A program made the translations under genes and the position numbers. Below are positions 9,261-18,161 of a stretch of 64,000 nucleotides of DNA, one piece after another. Each line of letters begins with the position of its first letter. The first letter of the stretch is position 1. A model generated the notes under the pieces. That model worked only from the letters and a program-made list of their open reading frames with translations, was not told the DNA's origin and searched no databases. The stretch comes from Burkholderiales bacterium JOSHI_001 (GTDB lineage: Bacteria > Pseudomonadota > Gammaproteobacteria > Burkholderiales > Burkholderiaceae_C), in assembly GCA_000244995.1 (NCBI GenBank), contig CM001438.1:1542921-1606920 (forward strand), written 5' to 3'.

Positions 9261-9350
9261 GTGGGTGCCTCGCAGGGGGTCATGTGATGAGGGTGGAAAC
9301 CGCTGGCGGCATTGTGCGTTGCAGGCCGCGGGCCGGCGGCGTCGGCGCAG

Positions 9351-9380
9351 AAAAAAGGGCCAGCCCTTTCGGGCTGGCCC
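9351..9380 (-). terminator. Rho-independent terminator of the LamB-type porin gene
   Basis: Read on the minus strand: a perfect 10-bp stem (GGGCCAGCCC with GGGCTGGCCC), a GAAA loop and six T. It begins 22 nt after the porin stop codon. Confidence 0.9.
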
Positions 9381-9402
9381 TGGCAGGGCAGACGCTAAGG
9401 GG

Positions 9403-10560
9403 TCAGAACCAGACTTCGACCTGGGCGCCGATGGCGGTCTTGTTCGACTTGGTCAGGACGTTGGCCCGCTTGTAGGCTTCGTTGAAGCTGAAGTAGGACG
9501 CGTACAGGCGCAGTTCGGGGCGGTCGTAGTAGTTCTTGCCGACCGTCAGCGTGGGGGCGATGGTCAGCTTGGTCACGCGCTCCGACGCGCCGCCGTTGGG
9601 CTTGCTGTTGTTCATGCCCAGTTCGGCCTGCAGCTTGAAGTTGTTGGTCATGGCATAGGCCACACGACCGCCGATGGAGTTGAACTTGCGCTTGATGGTG
9701 CCGTCATTGGCTTCACCGAACTGCACCAGGGTCTGGCCGGACAGCGGGCCGTCCGTCCAGGCCAGGCTGTCAGCGACCAGCGTGGTCTTCACGCTGGAAC
9801 TGGCGGTGGCGGTGCCCGAGCCCATGTTGATGCCGGCAGAGCCCTGCGCATACTGCACCCACAGCGTGTTGTCGCCACCGGCCAGCAGCTTGGCCTGGTT
9901 GTGCTGCAGGCTGATGCCGGAGCCGCTCTTGCCGTTGGAGCCGCTGCCTTCGGTGAGCGACAAGGTGATGCGCAGCTTGCCACCGGGGTTCACGGCCAGG
10001 TTTTCCAGGTCGGCGTTGAAGCGGCTGAGCGGGTTGGCGCCGTTGTCGTCCTGGCGGAACACGGCCAGGCCCAGCGAGCCGCCGCCCACCGGGATGCCGT
10101 CCACGCCCGCGCCCATGCCGGTCATGTTCACGAAGAACGCGTCGTCGAAGTGCACGTCGGCGCGGTGGTAGTAGCGCTTGCCGATCCAGAAGCTCTGGTT
10201 GGGTGCGATGTCGAAGCCCTTGCCTTCGACATACAGCTGCTCCGCGGCCTTCACGGTCTGGCCTTCGGGGTCGGAGCCGTCGCGGAAGAGGCTGGGCATC
10301 CACAGGGCCTTGAACTTCACGCCGCCGATTTCGCCGCTGTGGCCGAGCGCGAATTCGCCATAGGTGTGGCATTCGTTGCCCAGGCGGCCCAAGCCGCCGT
10401 GGCCGTTGGTGGTGCTGCCGTTGTAGCAGCGCGCCGAGTCGCCCGTGGTGGTCTTCTGGCCGGGGCCGGCGCGGAAGTAGCCGCCGAAGTCGATGGCGCT
10501 GGCGCCGGTGGAGAGCAGGCCGAGAACGGCCGTGGCGAGGAGGGTTTGTCTCAGCTTCAT
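9403..10560 (-). CDS. LamB-type maltoporin-family outer membrane porin
   Basis: A 385-residue protein with a signal peptide ending around GASA and a mature start IDFGGYFRAG, which is the LamB/maltoporin family opening. It also has the paired-cysteine loop (ARCYN ... NECHTYGE), the conserved early 'GRLGNE..TYGE' segment, many alternating beta strands and a C-terminal VEVWF ending in Phe for outer-membrane insertion. It is a little shorter than E. coli LamB. It forms a trimeric sugar channel; the exact substrate is not readable from the sequence. Nearby glucokinase and remnants of a sugar ABC transporter suggest a former glucose or maltose uptake locus. The start is ATG 10560; farther upstream starts would add a non-signal sequence. 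Confidence 0.85.
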   Translation of the reverse strand: MKLRQTLLATAVLGLLSTGASAIDFGGYFRAGPGQKTTTGDSARCYNGSTTNGHGGLGRLGNECHTYGEFALGHSGEIGGVKFKALWMPSLFRDGSDPEGQTVKAAEQLYVEGKGFDIAPNQSFWIGKRYYHRADVHFDDAFFVNMTGMGAGVDGIPVGGGSLGLAVFRQDDNGANPLSRFNADLENLAVNPGGKLRITLSLTEGSGSNGKSGSGISLQHNQAKLLAGGDNTLWVQYAQGSAGINMGSGTATASSSVKTTLVADSLAWTDGPLSGQTLVQFGEANDGTIKRKFNSIGGRVAYAMTNNFKLQAELGMNNSKPNGGASERVTKLTIAPTLTVGKNYYDRPELRLYASYFSFNEAYKRANVLTKSNKTAIGAQVEVWF

Positions 10561-10950
10561 TGCTTGTTTCCTTAGAAGGTTGTTGTCCAAAGCGCCGTGG
10601 TGAATCTCCATGCGCGGCGCGAACTCTAGTTTTCCCTGGGGTGCGTAGAAACCCGGGTTTTCGAGCGCAGTGCAAGTCAGCAACAACACGCACAGCCGAC
10701 TTGGGTACGGGCGGTTACCAAGGCGCATACTGATAGGCTTTGCCGCGCCGAGCGGCTTGCGCCGCGCAGGCGCGGTCCTGCCGCCCCGGGGGCGCCAGCG
10801 AAACGGCGGTGGCCGTCAGGGCCAGCGTGCCGGCAGATTCATCCGCCGGGTTACGGCGCCGTTTCTCCTGGTGCGTGCGCGCCTTGAAGTCGGCGCTGCG
10901 GGTTCGCGATAGCCCCTGGCGACTTCCGGCTGGCCGACACTGCGACCACC
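10561..10950. other. Intergenic control region between lamB-like and SHOCT genes
   Basis: 390 bp between divergent genes with no convincing coding frame. It holds a perfect 12-bp palindrome AAACCCGGGTTT at 10649-10660, about 90 bp upstream of the porin start, and an imperfect repeat with CTTGG and CCAAG arms around 10700-10723. Either could bind a sugar-responsive repressor, but neither matches a consensus I can name. I see no clear -35/-10 pair. Confidence 0.35.
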
Positions 10951-11862
10951 ATGAAACGACCTTTCCTCTCGATTTGTCCTGGCCGTGTGCCGCGAAGCGC
11001 CTGCCTGGCCTTGGCCCTGGCGGCCGCCTTGTCCAGCGCGCCGGCCCAGGCAGGTTTGCTGGACGGCCTGTTCGGCAAGCCCGCCGCGCCGGCGGTGACC
11101 GATAACGGCCAACGTGAATGGGCGCTGCACGACTTCACCACGCTGCGCCTGGTGCCGCGCGAGGCGGGCGCCCCCCCGAACGAGCATCCGCAGCAGGTCA
11201 ATGCCGAAGGCCTGCGGCAGGCGCTGGCCCAGGTGCAGGTGAACCTGCCCGCGGGGGCCGAGCCGCTGTTTGCGGCCGACGAACTGGCCGAACTGGTGGC
11301 GCCGATGGTGCAGGCCCTGGCCGTGGCGCGGCCCCAGGACGACCTGCTGCTGCTGAGCAGTTCTCGCCGCGGCAAGGGGCTCTTTGTGCCGCCCACGGCC
11401 ATCACGGCGCGCCTGTTCTTCCAGGGCGGTGCGCTGAACCTGGTGCTGGCCGATGCGCGTCGGGACTTCTACAACAACTACATCGGGTCCCGGCAGGCGC
11501 CGGAGTTCAGTTTCGGCACGCGGGCCCAGGCCGGGCGTGCGGTGCTGCGCACCGCGCTGGGCAGCAGCCCACGTGCAGACTGGGTGGCCTTGCCCGCAGG
11601 CGCAGCCGCTCCGGCGACGCCCCCGCCGCCCACGGCAATGCCCATCGTCGGCGCGCCGGCGGTCTCGCCCTTGGCGACACCGCCGGCGGTGGCCGCTCCG
11701 GCCCGGCCTGCGCCGGCTGCGGCCGTCCCCAAATCCCGCGAGCCGATGTCGGGCGACGAGGCCGAGTCCCGCCTGAGCACGTTGAAGCGCCTGCGCGAGC
11801 GCGGCCTGATCACCGAGGACGAATACCAGCAAAAGCGCAAGGAAATCCTGTCCCAGCTGTGA
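10951..11862 (+). CDS. Exported protein with C-terminal SHOCT domain
   Basis: A 303-residue protein with a signal peptide to about residue 34 (APAQA), an alpha/beta middle domain without recognised family, and a Pro/Ala linker (about 210-265). It ends in a SHOCT-type short helical pair (LKRLRERGLITEDEYQQKR). SHOCT is a small C-terminal oligomerisation module found on very diverse proteins, so it does not set the function. The gene stops immediately before decayed sugar-transporter sequence, suggesting it was placed next to, or exposed by, a deletion event there. Confidence 0.7.
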   Translation: MKRPFLSICPGRVPRSACLALALAAALSSAPAQAGLLDGLFGKPAAPAVTDNGQREWALHDFTTLRLVPREAGAPPNEHPQQVNAEGLRQALAQVQVNLPAGAEPLFAADELAELVAPMVQALAVARPQDDLLLLSSSRRGKGLFVPPTAITARLFFQGGALNLVLADARRDFYNNYIGSRQAPEFSFGTRAQAGRAVLRTALGSSPRADWVALPAGAAAPATPPPPTAMPIVGAPAVSPLATPPAVAAPARPAPAAAVPKSREPMSGDEAESRLSTLKRLRERGLITEDEYQQKRKEILSQL

Positions 11863-11893
11863 GGCCCACCGGGCCAGGCCGGCCTCACCGTCC

Positions 11894-12171
11894 TTCCCCG
11901 CCTGGGCCAAGGCCTGGAGCGCGGCCTGCACCGGCGAGGACTGCGGGGGCCTGAAGTCCTTTGTCATGAACAGCATCCTGATGGTGCTGCCGGCGGTGGC
12001 GGCGTCTACCGCCATCGGTCGGTGAACGGACAGGTGCTGAGCAAGTGGCGTGTCCGCGGCAGCGAGTTCATGTTCGCGCTGATGCTCTTCGGCGTGTTCA
12101 TGCCCATGCAGGTGCTGCTGCTGCCCATGAGCCAGGCGCTGGGCTGGCTGGGCATTGCCAGTTCCATCTGG
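11894..12171 (+). pseudogene. Remnant of a MalG-like sugar ABC transporter permease
   Basis: In frame from about 11894 the sequence reads FPAWAKAW ... GGLKSFVMNSILMVLPAVAA and runs into a stop at 12023-12025. In the next frame the homology resumes as VNGQVLSKWRVRGSEFMFAL and continues through LFGVFMPMQVLLLPMSQALG to SSIW. Together these match an internal segment of MalG/GtsC-type permeases ('NSI.MV.PAVA.ST..GA.NG..L.KW...G'). One missing base around 12015-12022 explains the frame change. The beginning and end of the gene are missing and the sequence runs straight into a MalK-like fragment. Clearly a pseudogene, visible only when both frames are read together. Confidence 0.85.
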
Positions 12172-12392
12172 GACGGCCAGGTGGAGGCCATGACGCCGGG
12201 CTGGCCGGCAGCTTGTCGATGATCGAGCCCACCGGGCCCGAGACCTGCGCCACCGTGGACACGCCCGCCGGTGCCTTCACGGCCCGCGTGTCGGGCAACC
12301 TGGACGCGCGCGTGGGCGACCGCGTGCACCTGGCCTGGGACCCGGCCAAGGTGCACCTGTTCGGTGGCCGAAATGGGGTGCGGATGGGATGA
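12172..12392 (+). pseudogene. Remnant of a MalK/UgpC-like sugar ABC transporter ATPase
   Basis: Starts with GQVEAMT, the segment that follows the H-loop of MalK-type ATPases ('HDQVEAMT'), fused directly to the permease remnant. After a frame change at about 12200 it continues as the C-terminal TOBE region: MIEPTGPETCATVDTPAG, then GDRVHLAWDPAKVHLF, to a natural TGA at 12390-12392. Most of the ATPase is deleted. The stop overlaps the glucokinase ATG (ATGA), preserving the old operon junction. This shows that glk was once the next gene after malK in a sugar transport operon. Confidence 0.85.
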
Positions 12393-13393
12393 TGGCGGGC
12401 ATGACGAGCCCTGACATCACCCCGGCCCCCCGGCTGCTGGCCGACATCGGCGGCACCAACGCGCGCTTTGCCTGGCAGGCGGCCAGCGGCGCACCGCTGC
12501 AGGTGCAGCGCACCTACGCCTGCGCCGATTTCCCCACACTGCAGGACGCGGCCCAACGCTACCTGGCCGATTGCGGCCTGGCGGCGCCGACGCTGGGGGC
12601 CATCGGCATTGCCAACCCGGTGGATGGCGATGCGGTGCGCATGACCAACCACCATTGGTCCTTCTCCATCGAGGCGCTGCGCCGGTCCTTGAGCCTGCAG
12701 CGCCTGGTGGTGGTGAACGACTTCAAGGCCCTGGCGCTGTCGCTGCCGCACCTGCCAAACGACGCGCTGCTGCGCCTGGGCGGCGATGCCCCCGACCCCC
12801 TGGGCAGCAAGGGCCTGATCGGCCCCGGCACCGGCCTGGGCGTGGGCGGCCTGGTGCGCGCGGGTGCGGGCTGGGTGGCGCTGGACAGCGAAGGCGGCCA
12901 CACCAGTGTGAGCCCGGCCACCGCGCGCGAATGGGCGGTGGTGCAGGCGCAGTACGCCCTCCACGGCCACTGTTCCTTCGAGCGCCTGGTCTCGGGCATG
13001 GGCCTGCAGAACCTGCACGCCAGCTTGCGTGAACTGGACGGGCTGCAGGCCGAAGCGGGCATCAGCGCCGCCGACGTGACCGAGCGTGGCCTGAAGGGCG
13101 GCGACGCCCATGCGGCGGAGGCGTTGCAGATGTTCCTGGCCCTGCTGGGCAGTGCCGCCGGCAACCTGGCGCTGACGCTGGGCGCGCGCGGCGGCGTGTA
13201 CCTGGGCGGCGGCATCCTGCCGCGCTTGAAACCCTTGCTGGCGTCGTCGGCCCTGCGCAGCCGCTTTGAAGCCAAGGGCCGTTTCGCGCCCTGGCTCCAG
13301 CGCGTGCCGCTGCTGCTGATCGATGGCACCGAACTGCCGCCGGCGCTGTTGGGCGCGGCGGCAGCGCTGGACGCTGTGACCGGCGGCCCCTGA
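12389..13393 (+). CDS. glk: Glucokinase
   Basis: Phosphorylates glucose to glucose 6-phosphate with ATP. The 334-residue protein belongs to the E. coli Glk family: phosphate-1 motif LLADIGGTNARFAW, a catalytic-base segment near VVNDFKAL, the glycine-rich GPGTGLGVGGL and a DSEGGHTS motif, then a C-terminal GGVYLGGGI adenosine segment. The start is ATG 12389, coupled to the stop of the malK remnant; the ATG at 12401 is an alternative. The partner transporter is gone, so the gene must now be read from an upstream promoter of unknown position or serve internally produced glucose. Confidence 0.93.
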   Translation: MMAGMTSPDITPAPRLLADIGGTNARFAWQAASGAPLQVQRTYACADFPTLQDAAQRYLADCGLAAPTLGAIGIANPVDGDAVRMTNHHWSFSIEALRRSLSLQRLVVVNDFKALALSLPHLPNDALLRLGGDAPDPLGSKGLIGPGTGLGVGGLVRAGAGWVALDSEGGHTSVSPATAREWAVVQAQYALHGHCSFERLVSGMGLQNLHASLRELDGLQAEAGISAADVTERGLKGGDAHAAEALQMFLALLGSAAGNLALTLGARGGVYLGGGILPRLKPLLASSALRSRFEAKGRFAPWLQRVPLLLIDGTELPPALLGAAAALDAVTGGP

Positions 13394-13398
13394 CAACC

Positions 13399-13416
13399 GC
13401 CGGCGGGTCCGCCGGC
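13399..13416. terminator. Hairpin between convergent glk and DUF4337 genes
   Basis: GCCGGCGG and CCGCCGGC form a perfect 8-bp inverted repeat with a 2-base centre, placed exactly between the two convergent stop codons. There is no T-run on either strand, so it may act as a bidirectional, Rho-assisted end or have no role. Confidence 0.35.
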
Positions 13417-13994
13417 TACAGGTGCAGCATGGCCGCGCCGCCCAGCAGCACGCCCACGCCGGCAAAGCCGAACATGCCCCATTCCACCCAGCGCTTGCGG
13501 GTCAGCAGGGCGATGGCGGCCATGGCGATGGCGATCTGCAGCGCGGTGGTGGCCTGGGCCCAGCGGTGGTGCAGGTGCATCTGCTCGTCGCTGCGGTGGT
13601 CCCAGTCCTTGGATTCGGCCTCCAGCTTCTCGGCCTTGTCCTTGATCTCGGCCTTTTCCTTCTTGTAGCGTTCGGCCTCCTGCAGGTAGTTGGCCTTGCG
13701 CTCTTCCACCACCAGCACCGCAGCCAGTTCGGCCAGGTTCTGCTTGTTGCTCTTGGCCTGGTAGAAATTCCACTGGTCCGAGGCTTCGGTCTTCTTGATC
13801 GCAGCGTTGTTCTTGAACAGCCCCGCGTTGGCCTGGGTGGCGCCGCCCATGTAGGAGAACAGCGCGCCCACGGTGGCCAGGATGGCGGTCATCACCGCCA
13901 CCGTGCCGGCGAAGCTGTCCTTGCCGCCATGCTGGGCGGCGTGTTCCACCTCGTGGTCGTGCGGGCCGTGCACGTGAAAGCCGTGTCCGGACAT
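13416..13994 (-). CDS. DUF4337 membrane protein
   Basis: 192 residues: a His-rich start (GFHVHGPHDHEVEH), a first membrane helix (about 30-50), a long charged coiled-coil-like middle (about 65-140) and two C-terminal membrane helices ending in LLGGAAMLHL. This is the DUF4337 layout. The function is unknown. The start is well supported by GGAG 8-9 nt upstream. The gene is first on the right side of the folA-thyA strand but is separated from folA by only 12 bp and could be co-transcribed with it. Confidence 0.8.
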   Translation of the reverse strand: MSGHGFHVHGPHDHEVEHAAQHGGKDSFAGTVAVMTAILATVGALFSYMGGATQANAGLFKNNAAIKKTEASDQWNFYQAKSNKQNLAELAAVLVVEERKANYLQEAERYKKEKAEIKDKAEKLEAESKDWDHRSDEQMHLHHRWAQATTALQIAIAMAAIALLTRKRWVEWGMFGFAGVGVLLGGAAMLHL

Positions 13995-14006
13995 GGGTGG
14001 GTCTCC

Positions 14007-14522
14007 TTATCGTTTGCGGTAGGTGACGAAGGCAAAGCCGAAATCGTTGGGTGCTGCGGCCTGGTGGCGTTCGCGCTGCACTTCCACGAAGGCCTGGCGG
14101 TCGAAGTCGGGCAGGTGGGTGTCGCCCTCGATGTCGGCGTCGATCTCGGTCAGCAGCAGTTCATCGGCCAGCGGCAGTGCCGCGGCGTAGAGTTCGGCGC
14201 CGCCGATGACAAACAGGCGCGGTGCGCCCGCGGCCAGTTGCAGGGCGGCCTGCAGAGACGGCACGGCCTCGGCACCAGGTGCCGACCAGGCGGTGTTGCG
14301 CGTGACCACGATGTTGCGCCGCTGCGGCAGGGGGCGAAAACGTGCAGGCAATGAGTCCCAGGTCCTGCGGCCCATCACCACCGCGTGGCCGGTGGTGGTG
14401 CGGCGGAAGAAGGCCATGTCCTCGGGCAGGCGCCAGGGCAGTTGGCCCTGGTGGCCGATGACGCCGTTGCGCGCCACCGCCATCAGCAGCGACAGGTGAG
14501 GGGGAGGGGCAGCTTCGGTCAT
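14007..14522 (-). CDS. folA: Dihydrofolate reductase
   Basis: Reduces dihydrofolate to tetrahydrofolate with NADPH, recycling the dihydrofolate made by thymidylate synthase. The 171-residue protein has LLMAVARNGVIGHQGQLPWRLPEDM (substrate-binding Trp and acidic residue), VVMGRRTWDSL and FVIGGAELYAAAL, all standard. The ATG overlaps the stop of the EamA gene (ATGA), so thyA, the EamA transporter gene and folA are read as one unit. Confidence 0.95.
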   Translation of the reverse strand: MTEAAPPPHLSLLMAVARNGVIGHQGQLPWRLPEDMAFFRRTTTGHAVVMGRRTWDSLPARFRPLPQRRNIVVTRNTAWSAPGAEAVPSLQAALQLAAGAPRLFVIGGAELYAAALPLADELLLTEIDADIEGDTHLPDFDRQAFVEVQRERHQAAAPNDFGFAFVTYRKR

Positions 14523-15424
14523 GGGGAGGCATTTTCAGCGTTGGAAGCGCGCCGCGCCGGCAACAGCGCTGCGGCCACTGCCACCACGATGAAGCCCGCG
14601 GCCAGCCAGTCGGTGGCCTGCGGCCGTTCGCCCACGATGACCGTGGCGGTGAGCGTGCCCACCAGCGGCACCGCCATGATGGAAAACGCGCTGGCCGCCG
14701 GCGGCAGGTTGCGCGCCAGGCCGAACCACAGCACCTGGGCCACGCCGAAATTCAGCAGCACGCCGTAGGCCATGGCCCACCACATGCCGGTGGAGAACCG
14801 GGCCGGTTGCGGCAGCGGCTCGAACACCGGCGCCAGCGCCCAGAACACCGCCGCGCCCATCAGCATCATCCACACCGTCACCGCTTCGGTGGGCAGGGGT
14901 GTCCTGGTGCGGCGCATGGCCAGGGTGCCCAGGGCCCAGCTCACCGCCGCCACCTGCATCCACACAATGCCCACAGGCCGTCCCGCCAGGTGGGTGAGCT
15001 CGTTCACCGCCAGCAGGCCCACCGCCGCCGCGCCGGCCAAGGCGCTGGCGACGGCGCGGCGGGTCAGCCGGTCATGCGCCAGCAGCGCGCCCAGCAGCAC
15101 GGTCCAGATCGGCATGGTGAAGGCCAGCGTGGCCGCCCGCCCCGACGCCAGCAGCGACAGCCCGGTGATGGACGCGAAGTGCCAGCCCACGATGTTGGGC
15201 AGGGCCAGCATGGCCACCGTGCCGGCCTGTGCGCGCGGCAGTCCCATGGGCAGGCCGCGCCAGCGGTAGAAGGCCAGCAGCACCAGCGCGCCGCCCAGCA
15301 TGGTGATGGCGCGGAACCACAGCGGCGTGATCTCGCGCAGCGTGAACTTCATGATCGGCCAGTTGCAGCCCCACACCAGGGTGAGGGCGACCAGGCTGAC
15401 CCACTGGGCGCGGCTGAGTTTCAA
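14519..15424 (-). CDS. EamA/DMT-family transporter
   Basis: 301 residues with about ten predicted membrane helices in two homologous halves, the normal drug/metabolite transporter architecture; helix 1 contains [12 protein letters not shown], and the second half repeats the pattern. The start is TTG at 15424, overlapping the thyA stop (TTGA); no ATG lies near, and this start leaves only four residues before helix 1. The substrate is unknown. Its fixed place between thyA and folA suggests a link to nucleoside or folate metabolites, but that is guesswork. Confidence 0.82.
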   Translation of the reverse strand: MKLSRAQWVSLVALTLVWGCNWPIMKFTLREITPLWFRAITMLGGALVLLAFYRWRGLPMGLPRAQAGTVAMLALPNIVGWHFASITGLSLLASGRAATLAFTMPIWTVLLGALLAHDRLTRRAVASALAGAAAVGLLAVNELTHLAGRPVGIVWMQVAAVSWALGTLAMRRTRTPLPTEAVTVWMMLMGAAVFWALAPVFEPLPQPARFSTGMWWAMAYGVLLNFGVAQVLWFGLARNLPPAASAFSIMAVPLVGTLTATVIVGERPQATDWLAAGFIVVAVAAALLPARRASNAENASP

Positions 15425-16239
15425 ACGGCGACCGGCGCCTTGATGGGCGGATGCGGGTCGTAGCCTTGAACTTCGAAGTCCTCGAACTCGTAGTCGAAGA
15501 TCGACGGCGGACGGCGCTTGATGTGCAGCGTGGGGTAGGGCCGCGGTTCACGCGCCAGCTGCGTGCGCACCTGCTCGGTGTGGTTGTCGTAGATGTGGCA
15601 GTCGCCGCCGGTCCAGATGAAGTCGCCCACGTCCAGGTCGCACTGCTGCGCCAGCATGTGCGTCAGCAGCGCGTAGCTGGCGATGTTGAAGGGCACGCCC
15701 AGAAAGATGTCGGCGCTGCGCTGGTAGAGCTGGCAGCTGAGCTTGCCGTTCGCCACATAGAACTGGAAGAAGGCGTGGCAGGGCATCAGCGCCATCTGGT
15801 CCAGGTCGGCCACGTTCCAGGCGCTGACGATGATGCGGCGGCTGTCGGGGTTGGACTTCAGCGTGGTCACCACCTGGGCGATCTGGTCGATGTGGCCGCC
15901 GCCGGGCTTGGGCCAGTTGCGCCACTGCACGCCGTACACCGGCCCCAGGCTGCCGTCTTCGCGCGCCCATTCGTCCCAGATGGTGCAGCCGCGTTCCTGC
16001 AGCCATTTCACGTTGCTGTCGCCACGCAGGAACCACAGCAGTTCCACGATGATGGCCTTGAGGAACACCTTCTTGGTGGTGACCAGCGGAAAGCCTTCGG
16101 ACAGGTCGAAGCGCATCTGGTGGCCGAACACGCTGCGCGTGCCGGTGCCGGTGCGGTCGGCCTTGGCCACGCCCTGTTCGAACACATGGCGCATGAAGTC
16201 TTCGTACTGCTGACGGATGGGGTGGGTGGGGCGCGTCAT
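15421..16239 (-). CDS. thyA: Thymidylate synthase
   Basis: Methylates dUMP to dTMP using methylene-tetrahydrofolate. The 272-residue product has [19 protein letters not shown] at the start, the catalytic Cys in [12 protein letters not shown], the dUMP-binding [17 protein letters not shown] and a C-terminal [14 protein letters not shown]. Full length, all active-site segments intact. First gene of the thyA-EamA-folA unit. Confidence 0.97.
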   Translation of the reverse strand: MTRPTHPIRQQYEDFMRHVFEQGVAKADRTGTGTRSVFGHQMRFDLSEGFPLVTTKKVFLKAIIVELLWFLRGDSNVKWLQERGCTIWDEWAREDGSLGPVYGVQWRNWPKPGGGHIDQIAQVVTTLKSNPDSRRIIVSAWNVADLDQMALMPCHAFFQFYVANGKLSCQLYQRSADIFLGVPFNIASYALLTHMLAQQCDLDVGDFIWTGGDCHIYDNHTEQVRTQLAREPRPYPTLHIKRRPPSIFDYEFEDFEVQGYDPHPPIKAPVAV

Positions 16240-16247
16240 GCGTGCAA

Positions 16248-18065
16248 TTATCCAGCGCCTGCCAATGCCCCCTCGCCGCGGTCCAGCCCGAACTGCATCG
16301 CCGCCAGCCGCGCATACAGCCCGCCTTGGGCCACCAGTTCGGCGTGGCTGCCGGTTTCCACGATGCGTCCGCCGTCCAGCACCACGATGCGGTCGGCGCG
16401 CTGCACCGTGGCCAGGCGGTGAGCGATGACCAGCGTGGTGCGGTGCTGCATGGCCGCTTCCAGCGCGGCCTGCACCATGCGTTCGCTTTCGGCGTCCAGC
16501 GCGCTGGTGGCTTCGTCCAGCAGCAGCAGCGGCGGGTTCTTCAGCATGGCGCGCGCGATCGCGATGCGCTGGCGCTGCCCGCCCGACAGGCGCACGCCGC
16601 GCTCGCCCAGGAAGCTGGCATAGCCCTCGGGCAGCGCCAGGATGAAGTCGTGGGCGAAGGCGGCCTTGGCGGCGGCAATGACCTCGGCGTCGCTGGCCGT
16701 GGGGCGGCCGTAGCGGATGTTTTCCATCGCGCTGCGGGAGAAGATGGTGGAATCCTGCGGCACCAGGCCGATGCGCGCGCGCAGGTCGGACAGGGCCGCG
16801 TCCTTCACCGGCACGCCGTCCACCTCCACCACGCCCTGCTGGGCGTCGTAGAAGCGCAGCAGCATCTGGAACACCGTGCTCTTGCCCGCGCCACTGGGGC
16901 CCACCAGGGCCACCGTTTCACCGGGGCGCACCTGCAGGCTGATGTCCGACAGCGCGGCCACCTTGGGCCGCGACGGGTAGTGGAAGGTGACATGGCGCAA
17001 CGCCACGGCCGAGCCACCCTGGGTGGGTGGCAACGCGCGCGGCGTGGCGGTTTCGGCCACCGGGGACCGGGCGTCCAGCAGTTCCATCAGGCGCTCGGTG
17101 GCGCCGGCGGCGCGCAGCAGGTCGCCCCACACTTCCGACAGCACGGCCACGCTGCCCACCAGCAGGATGACGTAAACCACGGTCTGCCCCAGGTGGCCGG
17201 CCGTGATGTTGCCGGCCACCACCGCCTGCGTGCCCTGGTACAGGCCCCAGAGCAGGGCGCCGAAGGTGGCGCTGATGATGAAGGCCACCAGCACCGCACG
17301 CACCCGGGTGCGCTTGCGCGCGGTGTCGAAGGCGCTTTCGGTGGACGCCTCGAAGCGCTGCGCCTCGCGCGCTTCTTGCACATGGCTTTGCACCACCGGA
17401 ATGGCGTTCAGCACCTCGGCGGCAATGGCGCTGGCGTCGGCCACGCGGTCCTGGCTGGCGCGCGACAGGCGCCGCACGCGGCGGCCGAAGTACAGGCTGG
17501 GCAGCACCACCAGCACCAGGATGCCCAGCACCTGGGTCATCACCAGCGGGTTGGTCACCACCAGCATGCCGAGCGCGCCCAGGCCCATCACCGTGTTGCG
17601 CAGCCCCAGGCTGAGCGAGGAGCCCACCACGGTCTGCACCAGCGTGGTGTCGGTGGTCAGGCGGCTGAGCACTTCGCCGGTGGCGGTGGTCTCGAAGAAC
17701 TCGGGGCTTTGTTTCAGCACGTGCGCGTACACCGCGGCGCGCAGGTCGGCGGTGATGCGCTCGCCCAGCCAGGTGACCATGTAGAAGCGCAGCGCCGAAA
17801 AGAGGCCCAGCGCCGCGCCCACGCCGAACAGGGCCAGGAAATGTTCGCGCAGCGCCATCACGCGCGCACCGGGCTCGGTGGGCACCAGGCCGGTGTCGAT
17901 CAGCCCCTTCAGCGCCAGCGGCATCACCAGCGTGGTGGCGGCGGCCAGCAGCAGGTACAGCCCGGCCAGCAGGATGCGGCCGCGGTAGGGGCGCACGAAA
18001 GGCAGCAGCCCGGACAGGGAGCGCGGTGTTGGCGCCTTGGCGCGTTCGGTGGTGGCAGCGGGCAT
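16248..18065 (-). CDS. MsbA-like ABC exporter (fused membrane and ATPase domains)
   Basis: A half-transporter of about 605 residues: six membrane helices (about 15-320), then an ATPase with Walker [10 protein letters not shown], signature [14 protein letters not shown] and Walker [13 protein letters not shown]. Such homodimeric type IV exporters move lipids, drugs or peptides outward; the exact cargo cannot be read here. ATG 18065 is preferred because the first membrane helix then begins about 25 residues in, as usual. An in-frame ATG at 18098 would add 11 residues and would begin inside the divergent MarR control region. Confidence 0.85.
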   Translation of the reverse strand: MPAATTERAKAPTPRSLSGLLPFVRPYRGRILLAGLYLLLAAATTLVMPLALKGLIDTGLVPTEPGARVMALREHFLALFGVGAALGLFSALRFYMVTWLGERITADLRAAVYAHVLKQSPEFFETTATGEVLSRLTTDTTLVQTVVGSSLSLGLRNTVMGLGALGMLVVTNPLVMTQVLGILVLVVLPSLYFGRRVRRLSRASQDRVADASAIAAEVLNAIPVVQSHVQEAREAQRFEASTESAFDTARKRTRVRAVLVAFIISATFGALLWGLYQGTQAVVAGNITAGHLGQTVVYVILLVGSVAVLSEVWGDLLRAAGATERLMELLDARSPVAETATPRALPPTQGGSAVALRHVTFHYPSRPKVAALSDISLQVRPGETVALVGPSGAGKSTVFQMLLRFYDAQQGVVEVDGVPVKDAALSDLRARIGLVPQDSTIFSRSAMENIRYGRPTASDAEVIAAAKAAFAHDFILALPEGYASFLGERGVRLSGGQRQRIAIARAMLKNPPLLLLDEATSALDAESERMVQAALEAAMQHRTTLVIAHRLATVQRADRIVVLDGGRIVETGSHAELVAQGGLYARLAAMQFGLDRGEGALAGAG

Positions 18066-18104
18066 GCACCAGTGTAGGCAGCGCGGCAATGCCCGCATGG
18101 TTTA

Positions 18105-18118
18105 CTTGCCTATTCAAG
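18105..18118. promoter_or_regulatory. Second candidate MarR operator
   Basis: CTTG-CCTATT-CAAG is an imperfect version of the stronger palindrome at 18133-18150. Its centre lies 30 bp away, three helical turns, so two regulator dimers could bind the same face of the DNA. It also lies just upstream of the divergent ABC exporter gene. Confidence 0.4.
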
Positions 18119-18132
18119 AATTGTCACGGCAA

Positions 18133-18150
18133 TATTTGCATAGGCAAATA
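18133..18150. promoter_or_regulatory. Candidate MarR operator in front of the efflux operon
   Basis: TATTTGC-ATAG-GCAAATA is a perfect 7+4+7 inverted repeat in an AT-rich patch that stands out from the surrounding high-GC DNA. It ends 11 bp before the marR start codon. Size and symmetry fit MarR-family operators, implying autoregulation of marR and the efflux genes. Confidence 0.6.
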
Positions 18151-18161
18151 AAATTCGCCGC

